64,000 nt of DNA, taken from positions 195,332-259,331 of the forward strand of contig NZ_JBHSEC010000022.1 in assembly GCF_042651785.1 (NCBI RefSeq). Direction: 5' to 3'. The DNA comes from Chungangia koreensis. GTDB lineage: Bacteria; Bacillota; Bacilli; Bacillales_A; Planococcaceae. Position 1 is the first letter of the stretch; every line of letters starts with the position of its first letter. The translations under genes and the position numbers were made by a program. Shown here in pieces: positions 17,880-27,691 of this stretch. The notes beneath the pieces are model-generated. The model made no database searches. It had not been told where the DNA came from and worked only from the letters and a program-made list of their open reading frames with translations.

Positions 17880-17908
17880 TTGACAACTTATTTGCTATCT
17901 GATATGAT
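17880..17908 (+). promoter_or_regulatory. promoter of rplJ-rplL
   Basis: TTGACA (17880-17885), 17 bp, TATGAT (17903-17908). Strong sigma-A match starting just after rplA. Confidence 0.85.
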
Positions 17909-17929
17909 TGCAAATGTTGAAAATCTCCA

Positions 17930-18051
17930 TTTGTACCGTAGACAGCAGGGGCTTAATGCTTAATCATCCTGCCGAGGACAAGGCTGATTCTTATTTAAGA
18001 TGACGACTTCAAACCTCTGTGTCTACAACTCTGTAGCACAGAGGTTTTTTT
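17930..18051 (+). promoter_or_regulatory. ribosomal protein L10 leader RNA
   Basis: The leader contains the conserved core around GTAGACAGCAGG and ATCATCCTGCCGAGG, and ends in an intrinsic terminator: AAACCTCTGTG (18011-18021) with CACAGAGGTTT (18037-18047), then a T run. GTAGACA (17938-17944) is complementary to TGTCTAC (18020-18026), which overlaps the terminator arm, so an antiterminator can form. L10(L12)4 binding would favour termination. Confidence 0.85.
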
Positions 18052-18088
18052 CGGTATAAATGACCCCATTCTTACAGGAGGTGTCAAA

Positions 18089-18589
18089 ATGAGCAAAGCG
18101 GTTGAAGCTAAGAAAGTTTTAGTTGATGAGATCACGGACAAGTTCAAATCTGCTGCGTCTATCGTAGTAGTTGACTATCGTGGCCTTTCAGTAGCACAAG
18201 TTACTGAACTACGTAAACAGCTTCGTGAAGCTGGCGTTGAATTCAAAGTTTACAAAAACACGATGACACGCCGTGCGGTTGAAGCTGCTGGTCTTGGAGG
18301 CTTGAATGAAAGCTTGACTGGACCAAACGCAATTGCATTCTCTAACGAGGACGTAGTTGCTCCGGCGAAAGTGTTAAACGATTTCGCTAAGAAAAACGAA
18401 GCGCTTGAAATCAAAGCTGGTGTCATCGAGGGTGCGGTTGCATCTGCTGAAGACGTGAAAGCATTGGCAGAACTTCCATCTCGCGAAGGTTTGCTATCCA
18501 TGCTTCTCAGCGTACTTCAAGCTCCAATGCGCAACTTCGCGCTTGCAACAAAAGCTGTTGCCGAGCAAAAAGAAGAGCAAGGCGCATAA
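18089..18589 (+). CDS. rplJ: 50S ribosomal protein L10
   Basis: 166 aa. Base of the L12 stalk; the N-terminal part (residues 1-130) binds 23S rRNA and the C-terminal helix holds L7/L12 dimers. The segment VVDYRGLSVAQVTELRKQLR is typical. ATG follows AGGAGGTG. Downstream of an L10 leader it probably autoregulates. Confidence 0.97.
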   Translation: MSKAVEAKKVLVDEITDKFKSAASIVVVDYRGLSVAQVTELRKQLREAGVEFKVYKNTMTRRAVEAAGLGGLNESLTGPNAIAFSNEDVVAPAKVLNDFAKKNEALEIKAGVIEGAVASAEDVKALAELPSREGLLSMLLSVLQAPMRNFALATKAVAEQKEEQGA

Positions 18590-18660
18590 TCGACTTATTG
18601 CCTAAGTTTTCACTGACGGGCTAACGCCTACAAAAATAACCTATAATGGAGGAACATAAA

Positions 18661-19020
18661 ATGAACAAAGATCAAATCCTTGAAGCGATCAAAGGTATGA
18701 CAGTTCTTGAATTGAACGATTTAGTAAAAGCTATCGAAGACGAGTTTGGCGTAACTGCTGCTGCTCCAGTCGCAGTTGCTGCTGCAGGTGCTGCTGCTGC
18801 TGAAGAAAAAACTGAATTTGACGTGGTATTGGCTTCTGCTGGTGACCAAAAGATCAAAGTTATCAAAGTTGTACGCGAAATCACTGGTCTTGGCTTGAAA
18901 GAAGCAAAAGAAGTAGTTGACAACGCTCCAAAACCGCTTAAAGAAGGCGTTTCTAAAGAAGAAGCTGAAGAAATCAAAGCTAAACTTGAAGAAGTTGGCG
19001 CTGGCGTAGAAGTTAAGTAA
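18661..19020 (+). CDS. rplL: 50S ribosomal protein L7/L12
   Basis: 119 aa stalk protein. An N-terminal dimerisation helix, an Ala-rich hinge (about 37-50) and a globular C-terminal domain (GLGLKEAKEVVDNAPKPLKE) that recruits EF-G and EF-Tu. ATG 18661 follows GGAGG; an in-frame start at 18646 overlaps it. Confidence 0.97.
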   Translation: MNKDQILEAIKGMTVLELNDLVKAIEDEFGVTAAAPVAVAAAGAAAAEEKTEFDVVLASAGDQKIKVIKVVREITGLGLKEAKEVVDNAPKPLKEGVSKEEAEEIKAKLEEVGAGVEVK

Positions 19021-19033
19021 TTTAACATAGCAA

Positions 19034-19061
19034 AAAAGCTCGTCCGAAACGGCGGGCTTTT
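19034..19061 (+). terminator. terminator after rplL
   Basis: AAGCTCGTCCG and CGGCGGGCTT pair around a three-base loop, followed by TTTT. Confidence 0.75.
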
Positions 19062-19074
19062 ATGCATTCATCCC

Positions 19075-19108
19075 AAAAAGAGGCTGGTAGTTATCAGTCT
19101 CTTTTTTT
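19075..19108 (+). terminator. second terminator after rplL
   Basis: AAAAAGAGGCTG and CAGTCTCTTTTT form a long stem with a run of seven T. It lies 14 bp after the first terminator and just upstream of the methyltransferase gene. Confidence 0.85.
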
Positions 19109-19136
19109 ACCATCATCACTTTTGGAGGAATGGCCG

Positions 19137-19736
19137 ATGGCTGACCATTATTATTCGAAAAATCCTCATTCGAAAAGCGACCCGAGGAAATGGACATTTA
19201 CACTTCGGGGGGAAAAGTTTTTCTTCAATACAGATGCTGGTGTGTTCAGTAAAGGGGAAGTTGATTTCGGATCAAGGCTGTTGATTGAATCGTTTGTTAT
19301 GCCGCAGGTAGATGGGGACGTTCTGGATGTCGGATGTGGATATGGACCGATCGGCTTGTCGCTCGCTAAGTCTTATCCTGAACGAAAAGTCCACATGGTC
19401 GATGTAAACGGTAGAGCGATCGAACTATCTGGGAAAAACGCCAAGGAAAATGATGTGGAAAATGTGCACATCTATGAAAGTGATGGCCTATCCAATGTGG
19501 AAGGTCAGTTTGCTGCAATCCTGACAAACCCTCCGATTCGTGCAGGAAAAGAAACAGTCTTTAAATTTTACGATGAGGCTTTTGAGAAATTGAAAGCAGG
19601 AGGAGAACTCTGGGTAGTCATTCAGAAAAAGCAGGGAGCACCTTCGACGATCGAACATTTAAGGGAACTTTTCGGTCGAGTCGAAACGGTGGAGAAGAAG
19701 AAAGGGTATTATATTTTGAAGGCTGAAAAAGATTGA
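19137..19736 (+). CDS. class I SAM-dependent rRNA methyltransferase (RsmC/YbxB-like)
   Basis: 199 aa. The SAM-binding motif is VLDVGCGYGPIG (about residues 62-73), and LTNPPIRAGKE near residue 125 is the NPPIR catalytic motif of 16S rRNA guanine-N2 methyltransferases of the RsmC type. ATG 19137 is 8 nt after GGAGG; ATG 19130 is out of frame. B. subtilis has the ortholog ybxB here, just before rpoB. Target G1207-like is inferred. Confidence 0.88.
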   Translation: MADHYYSKNPHSKSDPRKWTFTLRGEKFFFNTDAGVFSKGEVDFGSRLLIESFVMPQVDGDVLDVGCGYGPIGLSLAKSYPERKVHMVDVNGRAIELSGKNAKENDVENVHIYESDGLSNVEGQFAAILTNPPIRAGKETVFKFYDEAFEKLKAGGELWVVIQKKQGAPSTIEHLRELFGRVETVEKKKGYYILKAEKD

Positions 19737-19737
19737 C

Positions 19738-19764
19738 TTGACAAAACGGCTATGATAATATAAT
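19738..19764 (+). promoter_or_regulatory. rpoB promoter
   Basis: TTGACA (19738-19743) overlaps the stop of the preceding gene. The best -10 is TATAAT (19759-19764) at 15 bp, shorter than ideal; nearby A/T-rich alternatives exist. Confidence 0.55.
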
Positions 19765-19857
19765 AAAATGCAAAATTATTATTTTGAAGACGTATGCCCA
19801 TTTGTATAAAGCTGAAATTTATAAGGGTATACTTACTTCAGCATAATTTATTCAATC

Positions 19858-19894
19858 GAAAATGAGCTCTAATTTAGGACTCGTTTTCTTTTTG
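19858..19894 (+). terminator. terminator-like attenuator in the rpoB leader
   Basis: GAAAATGAG (19858-19866) pairs with CTCGTTTTC (19880-19888), followed by T-rich sequence. It lies about 95 nt after the promoter and 70 nt before rpoB. An upstream GCTGAA/TTCAGC hairpin (about 19811-19842) could compete or pause. Confidence 0.65.
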
Positions 19895-19964
19895 TCTTTT
19901 CGATATCATACACTATTTCGTTGATTTCGCAAAGACCCAATATCGCTTTTGAGGGGTGAAACAG

Positions 19965-22900
19965 TTGACAGGTCAACTAGTTCAGTATGGACAACACCGT
20001 CAGCGCAGAAGTTTCTCGCGCATCAAGGAAGTTCTCGAGTTACCGAATTTAATCGAGATCCAAACCTCTTCTTATGAGTGGTTCCTTGAAGAAGGTATGC
20101 GGGAAATGTTCCGCGACATATCTCCAATCGAAGATTTCACAGGAAATCTTTCGCTTGAGTTCGTCGACTATATATTAGGTGAACCTAAGTACTCCGTCGA
20201 TGAATCGAAAGAACGTGATGTTACGTATGCTGCGCCACTTCGCGTGAAAGTGCGTCTTCACAACAAAGAGACCGAAGAGGTCAAAGAACAAGATGTATTC
20301 ATGGGGGATTTCCCTCTTATGACCGAAACGGGCACGTTCATCATTAATGGTGCAGAGCGCGTTATTGTATCTCAGTTAGTTCGTTCCCCGAGCGTTTACT
20401 ACCATGACAAAACAGACAAAAACGGGAAAAAGGGCTTTGGTGCGACTGTCATCCCGAACCGCGGTGCATGGCTTGAATTCGAGACAGACGCGAAAGACGT
20501 TGTCTATGTCCGGATTGACCGTACTCGTAAATTACCTATTACCGTTCTTCTACGAGCGTTAGGATTCGGTTCCGACCAAGAAATCATTGATCTTTTGGGT
20601 GATAACGAATACTTACGTAATACACTTGAAAAAGACAACACGGATAGCACGGAAAAAGCGCTTCTTGAAATTTACGAACGTTTACGTCCGGGTGAACCGC
20701 CAACAGTCGAAAGTGCTAAAACCCTTTTATATTCGCGCTTCTTCGATGCTAAACGTTATGACTTAGCAAATGTTGGACGCTACAAAATGAATAAAAAGCT
20801 TCACATCAAAAACCGTTTGTTCAATCAAACGATTGCTGAAACTTTAGTGGACCCGGAAACAGGTGAAATTCTTGTTGAGGAAGGAACCCTTCTGGATCGC
20901 CGTGCATTAGATCGTATTATTCCACATTTAGAGAATGGTATCGGATTCCGTACATTATCCCAAGTTGGCGGAGTACTGCCAGATGATATTACGATTCAAT
21001 CCATTAAAATCTATGCACCGAAAGATGAAGCTCAGAAAGAAATCAATGTAATCGGCAATGCTTATGTTGAAGAGGCGGTCAAGCATATCACGCCTGCTGA
21101 TATTATTTCTTCCATCAACTACTTCTTCAACTTGCTATACAATGTGGGCAACACTGATGACATTGACCATTTAGGTAATCGTCGTCTCCGTTCGGTCGGG
21201 GAATTGCTTCAAAACCAATTCCGTATCGGTTTATCCCGTATGGAGCGTGTTGTACGAGAGCGTATGTCAATTAACGATACGCAATCTATTGTTCCACAAC
21301 AATTGATCAATATTCGTCCGGTAATTGCATCTATTAAAGAGTTCTTCGGAAGCTCCCAGCTTTCCCAGTTCATGGACCAGACAAATCCGCTTGCTGAATT
21401 GACGCATAAGCGTCGTCTTTCTGCACTTGGACCTGGTGGTTTGACACGAGAACGTGCCGGCTTTGAAGTACGTGACGTTCACTATTCCCACTATGGCCGT
21501 ATGTGTCCAATTGAGACACCTGAAGGTCCGAACATCGGATTGATCAATACATTGTCTACATTTGCACGTGTTAACAAGTTCGGTTTCATTGAAACGCCAT
21601 ACCGTCGTGTTGACCCGCAAACAGGCCGTGTAACGGATCAAATCGATTACTTGACTGCTGATGAGGAAGACAACTATGTAGTTGCACAATCGAATTCACC
21701 TCTTACTGGAGATGGCGAATTTGTCGATGAAATGGTTGTAGGTCGTTTCCGTGGGGATGACGCAGCGTATCCGAGAGAACGGATCGACTACATGGACGTA
21801 TCGCCGAAGCAGGTAGTTTCTGCGGCTACAGCATGTATCCCGTTCTTGGAAAATGACGACTCCAACCGTGCCCTTATGGGTGCGAACATGCAACGTCAAG
21901 CAGTACCTTTGTTGAATCCTGAAGCACCATTTGTTGGAACAGGAATGGAACACGTTTCTGCCCGTGACTCTGGTGCTGCTGTTGTCGCGAAATATGAAGG
22001 AATCGTAGAACATGTTGAAGCGAAAGAAATCTACGTCCGTCGTATTGAAATGGTCGATGGCAAGGAAGTCAAAGGTGACTTGACGAAATACAAACTTCAA
22101 AAGTTCATCCGTTCCAACCAAGGAACAAGCTATAACCAGCGTCCGATCGTAAAAGTAGGGGACCGTGTAAAACCGCGGGACATTCTTGCTGATGGTCCTT
22201 CTATGGAAAAAGGCGAAATGGCATTAGGCCGTAACGTTCTTGTAGCGTTCATGACTTGGGAGGGTTATAACTACGAGGATGCTGTCATCATGAGTGAACG
22301 CCTCGTAAAGGATGATGTATATACATCCGTTCATATTGAAGAATATGAATCCGAATCCCGTGATACAAAACTCGGTGCGGAAGAAATCACACGTGATATT
22401 CCAAATGTCGGTGAAGATGCATTGCGCAACCTTGACGACCGTGGCATTATCCGGATCGGTGCTGAAGTTCGCGATGGCGATATTCTTGTCGGTAAAGTAA
22501 CGCCTAAAGGGGTTACAGAATTGACTGCAGAAGAACGCTTATTACATGCGATCTTCGGTGAGAAAGCCCGTGAAGTTCGTGATACGTCCCTTCGTGTACC
22601 ACACGGAGCCGGCGGTATCGTCCTTGACGTTAAAGTATTCAACCGTGAAGACGGTGATGAGCTTCCTCCTGGTGTAAACCAACTGGTTCGCGTTTATATA
22701 GTTCAAAAACGTAAAATCTCTGTTGGGGATAAAATGGCGGGACGTCACGGAAACAAAGGGGTTATTTCCCGTATTCTTCCGGAAGAGGAAATGCCATTCC
22801 TTCCAGACGGTACGCCTGTAGATATCATGTTAAACCCGCTTGGGGTACCTTCCCGTATGAACATCGGTCAGGTAATGGAGCTCCACTTAGGTATGGCTGC

Positions 22901-23516
22901 CCGAATCTTGGGTGTTCATATGGCTTCGCCTGTATTCGATGGTGCAAACGAGGAAGACGTTTGGACAACAATGGAAGAAGCTGGCATGAATCGTGACGGT
23001 AAGACGATTTTATATGATGGACGCTCTGGCGAACCATTCGACAATCGTGTATCTGTCGGTGTCATGTACATGATCAAACTTGCACACATGGTAGACGACA
23101 AGCTACATGCTCGTTCTACTGGTCCTTACTCATTAGTTACACAGCAACCACTTGGCGGTAAAGCGCAATTCGGTGGTCAGCGTTTCGGTGAGATGGAGGT
23201 TTGGGCACTTGAGGCTTACGGTGCTGCTTACACGCTTCAAGAAATCTTGACTGTCAAATCCGATGATGTCGTCGGACGTGTTAAGACATATGAAGCGATC
23301 GTCAAAGGCGAAAGCGTTCCGGAACCAGGTGTTCCAGAGTCATTCAAGGTATTGATCAAAGAGCTTCAAAGCTTGGGAATGGACGTTAAGATGCTGTCCA
23401 TTAACAATGAAGAAATCGAAATGCGTGATCTTGACGACGAAGATGATCTTCAACCGACAGACGCGTTGAATATCCTGCAGAATTCTGGCGAAGAACCTGT
23501 AGGCAGTGTAGATTAA
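19965..23516 (+). CDS. rpoB: DNA-directed RNA polymerase beta subunit
   Basis: 1183 aa. Forms the catalytic cleft with beta'. The rifampicin pocket (GSSQLSQFMDQTNPLAELTH then KRRLSALGPGG) is intact and looks wild type. The C-terminal block GEMEVWALEAYGAAYTLQE is conserved. Start TTG 19965 gives MTGQLVQYG, matching B. subtilis, with GAGGGGTGA just before it. The acidic C-terminal tail is shorter than in B. subtilis. Confidence 0.98.
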   Translation: MTGQLVQYGQHRQRRSFSRIKEVLELPNLIEIQTSSYEWFLEEGMREMFRDISPIEDFTGNLSLEFVDYILGEPKYSVDESKERDVTYAAPLRVKVRLHNKETEEVKEQDVFMGDFPLMTETGTFIINGAERVIVSQLVRSPSVYYHDKTDKNGKKGFGATVIPNRGAWLEFETDAKDVVYVRIDRTRKLPITVLLRALGFGSDQEIIDLLGDNEYLRNTLEKDNTDSTEKALLEIYERLRPGEPPTVESAKTLLYSRFFDAKRYDLANVGRYKMNKKLHIKNRLFNQTIAETLVDPETGEILVEEGTLLDRRALDRIIPHLENGIGFRTLSQVGGVLPDDITIQSIKIYAPKDEAQKEINVIGNAYVEEAVKHITPADIISSINYFFNLLYNVGNTDDIDHLGNRRLRSVGELLQNQFRIGLSRMERVVRERMSINDTQSIVPQQLINIRPVIASIKEFFGSSQLSQFMDQTNPLAELTHKRRLSALGPGGLTRERAGFEVRDVHYSHYGRMCPIETPEGPNIGLINTLSTFARVNKFGFIETPYRRVDPQTGRVTDQIDYLTADEEDNYVVAQSNSPLTGDGEFVDEMVVGRFRGDDAAYPRERIDYMDVSPKQVVSAATACIPFLENDDSNRALMGANMQRQAVPLLNPEAPFVGTGMEHVSARDSGAAVVAKYEGIVEHVEAKEIYVRRIEMVDGKEVKGDLTKYKLQKFIRSNQGTSYNQRPIVKVGDRVKPRDILADGPSMEKGEMALGRNVLVAFMTWEGYNYEDAVIMSERLVKDDVYTSVHIEEYESESRDTKLGAEEITRDIPNVGEDALRNLDDRGIIRIGAEVRDGDILVGKVTPKGVTELTAEERLLHAIFGEKAREVRDTSLRVPHGAGGIVLDVKVFNREDGDELPPGVNQLVRVYIVQKRKISVGDKMAGRHGNKGVISRILPEEEMPFLPDGTPVDIMLNPLGVPSRMNIGQVMELHLGMAARILGVHMASPVFDGANEEDVWTTMEEAGMNRDGKTILYDGRSGEPFDNRVSVGVMYMIKLAHMVDDKLHARSTGPYSLVTQQPLGGKAQFGGQRFGEMEVWALEAYGAAYTLQEILTVKSDDVVGRVKTYEAIVKGESVPEPGVPESFKVLIKELQSLGMDVKMLSINNEEIEMRDLDDEDDLQPTDALNILQNSGEEPVGSVD

Positions 23517-23532
23517 TTCAAACTTGCTCTGT

Positions 23533-23549
23533 GGCGGGGAAACCCCGCC
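23533..23549 (+). other. hairpin in the rpoB-rpoC spacer
   Basis: GGCGGGG (23533-23539) pairs with CCCCGCC (23543-23549) around AAA. There is no T tract, so it is more likely a processing or stability element than a terminator. Confidence 0.6.
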
Positions 23550-23619
23550 CGGAGTGTTAACGTCCGAGCTGCGTAAAGTCTTTAAATCGAAGACAAAAGA
23601 CTAAAGGGAGGTAGGCTCC

Positions 23620-26600
23620 TTGATAGATGTTAATAATTTCGAATACATGAAAATTGGTTTAGCTTCACCGGATAAGATTCGTTCTTGGTCCTACGGAGAA
23701 GTTAAAAAACCTGAAACCATCAACTACCGTACATTGAAACCGGAAAAAGACGGTTTGTTCTGTGAACGCATTTTCGGACCTACAAAAGACTGGGAATGCC
23801 ATTGCGGTAAATATAAGCGTGTCCGTTACAAAGGCGTAGTTTGTGACCGTTGCGGCGTTGAAGTCACTCGTGCTAAAGTCCGTCGTGAACGCATGGGCCA
23901 CATCGAGTTGGCAGCTCCTGTAACACATATTTGGTATTTCAAAGGAATCCCGAGCCGAATGGGCCTAATCTTGGATATGTCCCCGCGTGCTTTGGAAGAA
24001 ATCATCTATTTTGCATCATACGTAGTTGTAGATCCTGCGGATACTCCGCTTGAGAAGAAACAACTTCTGTCTGAGAAAGAATACCGTGCATATCGTGAAA
24101 AATACGGCACAAAATTCACTGCGTTGATGGGTGCGGAAGCGATCAAACGCCTTCTTCAGGAAATCGACCTCGACAAAGAGACAGATGCATTAAGAGAAGA
24201 ATTGAAAACTGCTCAAGGACAAAGACGTACTCGTGCGATCAAACGCCTTGAAGTAGTAGAATCGTTCCGTCATTCCGGCAACCAACCGGATTGGATGATC
24301 TTGGATGTACTTCCTGTCATTCCTCCGGAGTTGCGTCCGATGGTTCAACTTGACGGAGGTCGTTTCGCTACATCCGACTTGAATGACCTTTATCGTCGTG
24401 TGATCAACCGTAACAACCGTTTAAAACGTTTACTTGATCTTGGTGCGCCAAGCATTATCGTTCAAAACGAAAAACGGATGTTGCAAGAAGCTGTTGATGC
24501 ATTGATTGACAATGGACGCCGCGGCCGTCCGGTAACAGGACCTGGTAACCGCCCGTTGAAATCCCTCTCTCATATGCTGAAAGGGAAACAAGGACGTTTC
24601 CGTCAAAACTTATTAGGTAAACGTGTTGACTACTCAGGCCGTTCCGTTATCGTTGTTGGTCCTCACTTGAAAATGTACCAATGCGGTCTTCCGAAGGAAA
24701 TGGCAATCGAATTATTCAAGCCTTTCGTCATGAAAGAACTTGTTGAACGAGGATTAGCTCATAATATTAAGAGCGCGAAACGTAAAATTGAACGTCTTCA
24801 CTCAGAAGTTTGGGATGTTCTTGAAGACGTCATTCGTGAGCATCCGGTACTTTTAAACCGTGCCCCTACGCTTCACAGGCTCGGAATTCAAGCATTTGAA
24901 CCGACACTTGTAGAAGGTCGTGCAATCCGTCTTCACCCGCTCGTATGTACTGCGTATAACGCCGACTTTGACGGTGACCAAATGGCGGTCCACGTACCAC
25001 TTTCTGCTGAAGCTCAAGCAGAAGCTCGTTTGCTCATGCTTGCTGCTCAGAACATCTTGAACCCGAAAGATGGTAAACCGGTCGTAACACCTTCTCAAGA
25101 TATGGTATTGGGTAACTATTACCTAACTCTTGAGCGTAAAGATGCAATCGGCGAAGGTTCTGTATTTTACGGTCCAAATGAAGTAATGATCGCTTACAAT
25201 AACGGTCATGTACATCTTCATTCAAGAATTGCAATCCAAGCAGGCTCATTGAAGAACCCGACATTCACTGAAGAGCAGAACAAAATGCTTCTTTTAACAA
25301 CTGTCGGTAAAGTCATCTTCAACGAAATCTTGCCGGAAACGTTCCCGTACATTAACGAGCCGACAGATTATAATTTAGAAGTTGAAACACCTGCGAAGTA
25401 TTTCGTTCCGGCTACAACGGACATTAAGAAACATATCGCAGAAGCTGAACTTGTTTCGCCATTCAAGAAGAAAACATTCGGTAACGTCATTGCGGAAGTC
25501 TTCAAACGATTCCATATCACTGAAACTTCTAAGATGCTGGATCGCATGAAAAACCTTGGATTCAAATATTCGACGCAAGCTGGTCTTACTATTAGTATTT
25601 CCGATATCGTCGTTTTGCCTAACAAAGGCCAAATCCTTCAAGAAGCACAAGATAAGGTTGATAAAGTCATGAAGCAATTCCGCCGTGGTCTAATCACGGA
25701 AGAAGAGCGTTACGACCGTGTCATCTCTTATTGGAGCCAGGCGAAGGATACCATTCAAGATCAGTTGATGAAGTCCCTTGATAGTCTTAACCCAATCTTC
25801 ATGATGAGTGACTCTGGTGCCCGTGGTAACGCATCAAACTTCACTCAGCTTGCAGGTATGCGTGGTCTGATGGCTGACCCGTCTGGACGGATTATCGAGT
25901 TGCCGATCAAATCTTCATTCCGTGAAGGTTTGACCGTATTGGAATACTTCATTTCTACCCATGGTGCTCGTAAAGGACTTGCGGATACAGCGCTTAAGAC
26001 AGCTGACTCCGGTTACTTGACTCGCCGGCTTGTCGACGTTGCTCAAGACGTTATTGTCCGTGAAGATGACTGCGGAACTGACCGTGGCTTAACAATCGGT
26101 GCATTGATGGATGGAACAGAAATCATCGAAGGTCTTGATGAACGGATTATCGGTCGTTATTCTAAGAAAACGATCTATCATCCGGAAACGAAGGAAGTTA
26201 TTTTACCGAAAGACAGCTTGATTGACCAAGATGTTGCGAAAACAATTTTGGAAGCTGGAATCGATGAAGTAACAATCCGCTCTGCATTTACATGTAACAC
26301 GAAACACGGAGTATGTAAGAAATGTTACGGTATCAACTTGGCAACAGGCGACAAAGTGGAAGTTGGGGAAGCAGTCGGAATCATTGCTGCTCAATCCATC
26401 GGTGAACCTGGTACTCAGTTGACTATGCGTACATTCCATACAGGCGGTGTTGCTGGAGACGATATTACACAAGGTCTCCCGCGTATCCAAGAAATCTTCG
26501 AGGCGCGTAATCCGAAAGGTCAAGCAGTCATTTCAGAAATTAACGGTGTAATCACCGAAATTGATGAAATCCGCGAAGGCCAAAAAGAGATTACAATTCA

Positions 26601-27216
26601 AGGTGAAGTGGAAACACGTAAGTATACAGCACCATATAACGCTCGTTTGAAAGTCATGTTGAACGATCAAATTGAGCGCGGGCAGGCACTTACTGAAGGT
26701 TCCATTGATCCGAAACAGCTTTTGATCGTAAAAGATGTTTCGACTGTTCAAGAATACTTGCTTAAAGAAGTCCAAAAAGTTTACCGTATGCAAGGGGTAG
26801 AAATCGGCGACAAACACGTTGAAGTCATGGTTCGCCAAATGCTTCGCAAAGTGCGTGTCATCGAAGCTGGTGAAACTGATCTGCTTCCTGGTTCATTGCT
26901 CGATATTCATCAGTTCGCTGATGCGAATAAAGAAGCAGTGGTCAATGGCAGAATTCCAGCTACTGCGCGTCCGGTCATCTTAGGTATTACGAAAGCATCT
27001 CTTGAGACTGAATCGTTCCTATCTGCAGCATCCTTCCAAGAGACAACACGTGTCTTGACAGATGCAGCGATCAAAGGAAAACGCGACGAATTGCTCGGAT
27101 TGAAAGAAAACGTCATTATCGGGAAACTCGTTCCGGCGGGTACTGGTATGCAGCGTTATCGTCAAATTCGGATGGATCAGGAAGAAACTACCGAAGAGCC
27201 GATCGCAGCAGAGTAA
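23620..27216 (+). CDS. rpoC: DNA-directed RNA polymerase beta' subunit
   Basis: 1198 aa. The N-terminal zinc ribbon (CHCGKYKRVRYKGVVCDRCG), the catalytic NADFDGDQMAVH motif (about residue 447) with its three Mg-binding Asp, and the trigger-loop region are present. Start TTG 23620 follows AAAGGGAGG. Last gene before a strong terminator. Confidence 0.98.
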   Translation: MIDVNNFEYMKIGLASPDKIRSWSYGEVKKPETINYRTLKPEKDGLFCERIFGPTKDWECHCGKYKRVRYKGVVCDRCGVEVTRAKVRRERMGHIELAAPVTHIWYFKGIPSRMGLILDMSPRALEEIIYFASYVVVDPADTPLEKKQLLSEKEYRAYREKYGTKFTALMGAEAIKRLLQEIDLDKETDALREELKTAQGQRRTRAIKRLEVVESFRHSGNQPDWMILDVLPVIPPELRPMVQLDGGRFATSDLNDLYRRVINRNNRLKRLLDLGAPSIIVQNEKRMLQEAVDALIDNGRRGRPVTGPGNRPLKSLSHMLKGKQGRFRQNLLGKRVDYSGRSVIVVGPHLKMYQCGLPKEMAIELFKPFVMKELVERGLAHNIKSAKRKIERLHSEVWDVLEDVIREHPVLLNRAPTLHRLGIQAFEPTLVEGRAIRLHPLVCTAYNADFDGDQMAVHVPLSAEAQAEARLLMLAAQNILNPKDGKPVVTPSQDMVLGNYYLTLERKDAIGEGSVFYGPNEVMIAYNNGHVHLHSRIAIQAGSLKNPTFTEEQNKMLLLTTVGKVIFNEILPETFPYINEPTDYNLEVETPAKYFVPATTDIKKHIAEAELVSPFKKKTFGNVIAEVFKRFHITETSKMLDRMKNLGFKYSTQAGLTISISDIVVLPNKGQILQEAQDKVDKVMKQFRRGLITEEERYDRVISYWSQAKDTIQDQLMKSLDSLNPIFMMSDSGARGNASNFTQLAGMRGLMADPSGRIIELPIKSSFREGLTVLEYFISTHGARKGLADTALKTADSGYLTRRLVDVAQDVIVREDDCGTDRGLTIGALMDGTEIIEGLDERIIGRYSKKTIYHPETKEVILPKDSLIDQDVAKTILEAGIDEVTIRSAFTCNTKHGVCKKCYGINLATGDKVEVGEAVGIIAAQSIGEPGTQLTMRTFHTGGVAGDDITQGLPRIQEIFEARNPKGQAVISEINGVITEIDEIREGQKEITIQGEVETRKYTAPYNARLKVMLNDQIERGQALTEGSIDPKQLLIVKDVSTVQEYLLKEVQKVYRMQGVEIGDKHVEVMVRQMLRKVRVIEAGETDLLPGSLLDIHQFADANKEAVVNGRIPATARPVILGITKASLETESFLSAASFQETTRVLTDAAIKGKRDELLGLKENVIIGKLVPAGTGMQRYRQIRMDQEETTEEPIAAE

Positions 27217-27228
27217 AGAGACAATCTG

Positions 27229-27261
27229 ATTCCGGGGAAACTTTCTTCCCCGGAATTTTTT
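27229..27261 (+). terminator. terminator after rpoC
   Basis: ATTCCGGGGAA pairs with TTCCCCGGAAT, followed by six T. Very stable. Confidence 0.9.
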
Positions 27262-27269
27262 GATAAGAG

Positions 27270-27298
27270 TTGACACTGAAACTCAGCGATGTTACTAT
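27270..27298 (+). promoter_or_regulatory. promoter of the str operon
   Basis: TTGACA (27270-27275), 17 bp, TACTAT (27293-27298). Confidence 0.75.
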
Positions 27299-27343
27299 AT
27301 TTAAGGTTGAGAGTTGACTGTCTGTACTTTGGAGGATATGTAA

Positions 27344-27592
27344 ATGTCTTATGAAAGAGTTAAACAGGCGAAGAAAACAATCATCGGTACAAAGCAAACA
27401 GCGAAAGCGATGGATTCAGGTCAAGTGAAAGAGTTATTCGTTGCCCTTGACGCTGAAGAGCGGATTACCGAACCGGTGGTCCAATCAGCTAAGAATAAAG
27501 GAATACCCGTGTATTTCGTTGATTCTAAAAGAGAATTGGGAAAGGCATGCGGGATCCAAGTAGCAGCTACAATCGTTGCGATTGCTGAATAG
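27344..27592 (+). CDS. rplGB: L7Ae-like ribosomal / kink-turn binding protein (YbxF)
   Basis: 82 aa L7Ae/L30e/S12e/Gadd45 fold. In B. subtilis YbxF binds K-turn RNAs. The motif KQTAKAMDSGQVKELFVALDAEE is the typical first half. It starts the str operon ahead of rpsL. A TTTGCG/CGCAAA hairpin (27598-27614) follows the stop. Confidence 0.92.
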   Translation: MSYERVKQAKKTIIGTKQTAKAMDSGQVKELFVALDAEERITEPVVQSAKNKGIPVYFVDSKRELGKACGIQVAATIVAIAE

Positions 27593-27691
27593 CAGTTTTT
27601 GCGCCAGACGCAAAGACTTTGTTTTTACCCCAAAAATGAACCACCTGGATGTGTGGTATTACAAAGAAATGAATGAAGGGAGGAGTAATCG

